From contig CAMLKO010000061.1 in assembly GCA_946480495.1 (NCBI GenBank), positions 1-6,481 on the forward strand: 6,481 nucleotides of DNA, written 5' to 3'. Position numbers and translations under genes: made by a program. The notes below the pieces were generated by a model, which saw only the letters and a program-made list of their open reading frames with translations, had not been told where the DNA came from and did no database searches. Within the stretch, counting starts at the first letter, position 1. Each line of letters opens with the position of its first letter. Of this stretch, positions 6,363 through 6,481 are shown piece by piece. This stretch comes from an uncultured Caulobacteraceae bacterium (GTDB taxonomy: Bacteria > Pseudomonadota > Alphaproteobacteria > Caulobacterales > Caulobacteraceae).

Positions 6363-6481
6363 TTAGTTATAGGCGACCGTCGTGTTGAAACTTCCGCTGT
6401 AGGCTCCACTGACCGTCGTGGAGTCGACGTCGAAGTTGCCGCCGACGCCGAAGGTGGCGCTGCCGGCCGAGCCGATGGAGC
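6363..6481 (-). CDS. DUF4402 pilin, C-terminal fragment (5' end outside window)
   Basis: This gene is too short in the window to show its own start. Reading the minus strand from the right edge gives 39 codons ending in a TAA stop at 6363-6365. The peptide runs SIGSAGSATFGVGGNFDVD, then STTVSGAYSGSFNTTVAYN. 'FGVGGNFDVD' followed by a 'G-x-Y-x-G' turn and a hydrophobic-alternating strand ending in Tyr-Asn is the classic end of a DUF4402 domain, closely like the end of the two-domain protein at 1059-2072 (FYVGGHFDI and TYTGSYNVTVQYN). It is upstream of the small pilin in the same direction, so it is probably an operon member and a candidate main pilin. Signal peptide, length and promoter lie outside. 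Confidence 0.8.
   Translation of the reverse strand, partial: SIGSAGSATFGVGGNFDVDSTTVSGAYSGSFNTTVAYN

Noticed and set aside
1..6481. CRISPR array, tRNA, insertion sequence or prophage attachment site
   Set aside because: No spaced direct repeats, cloverleaf, transposase or integrase-like frame, or terminal inverted repeats were seen.

Overview
The window looks like chromosomal DNA from a high-GC alphaproteobacterium. The crotonase and AsmA neighbours, the GC-rich codon use and a chaperone-usher locus built on DUF4402 pilins would fit Caulobacterales such as Caulobacter or Phenylobacterium. That placement is inference; no rRNA or other taxonomic marker is present.

Layout: the left edge holds the last ~87 codons of an AsmA-family protein on the plus strand. 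Everything else is on the minus strand and reads right to left. In transcription order it is: the C-terminal end of a DUF4402 pilin (6363-6481, entering from outside), a small complete DUF4402 pilin (5797-6279), a PapD-like periplasmic chaperone (4788-5744), a large outer-membrane usher-like protein (2069-4780), a two-domain DUF4402 protein (1059-2072) and an enoyl-CoA hydratase/isomerase-family enzyme (260-1021). The last gene converges on the AsmA gene, and their stop codons overlap in a shared CTAG.

The central five genes form one probable pilus operon. Its order (pilin, pilin, chaperone, usher, two-domain terminal subunit) matches that of archaic Csu-type chaperone-usher loci, but the subunits are DUF4402 proteins rather than spore-coat-U-type pilins. 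All three subunit C-termini share a Tyr at -12, a Gly at -10 and Tyr-Asn at the very end. This resembles the C-terminal strand by which pilins are recognised by their chaperone. The inferred path is Sec export of the subunits, capture by the chaperone, and assembly through the usher, with the two-domain protein as candidate tip adhesin. The usher is unusual: it has no cysteine, an N-terminal domain unlike the classical one, and a C-terminal region with an EF-hand-like acidic loop followed by Ig/carboxypeptidase-regulatory-like beta domains.

No tRNA, rRNA, CRISPR, insertion sequence or phage signature was seen. No stretch above 100 bases lacks a gene. The operon promoter must lie beyond the right edge, unless a weak one sits in the 83-base gap at 6280-6362, where I recognised none.
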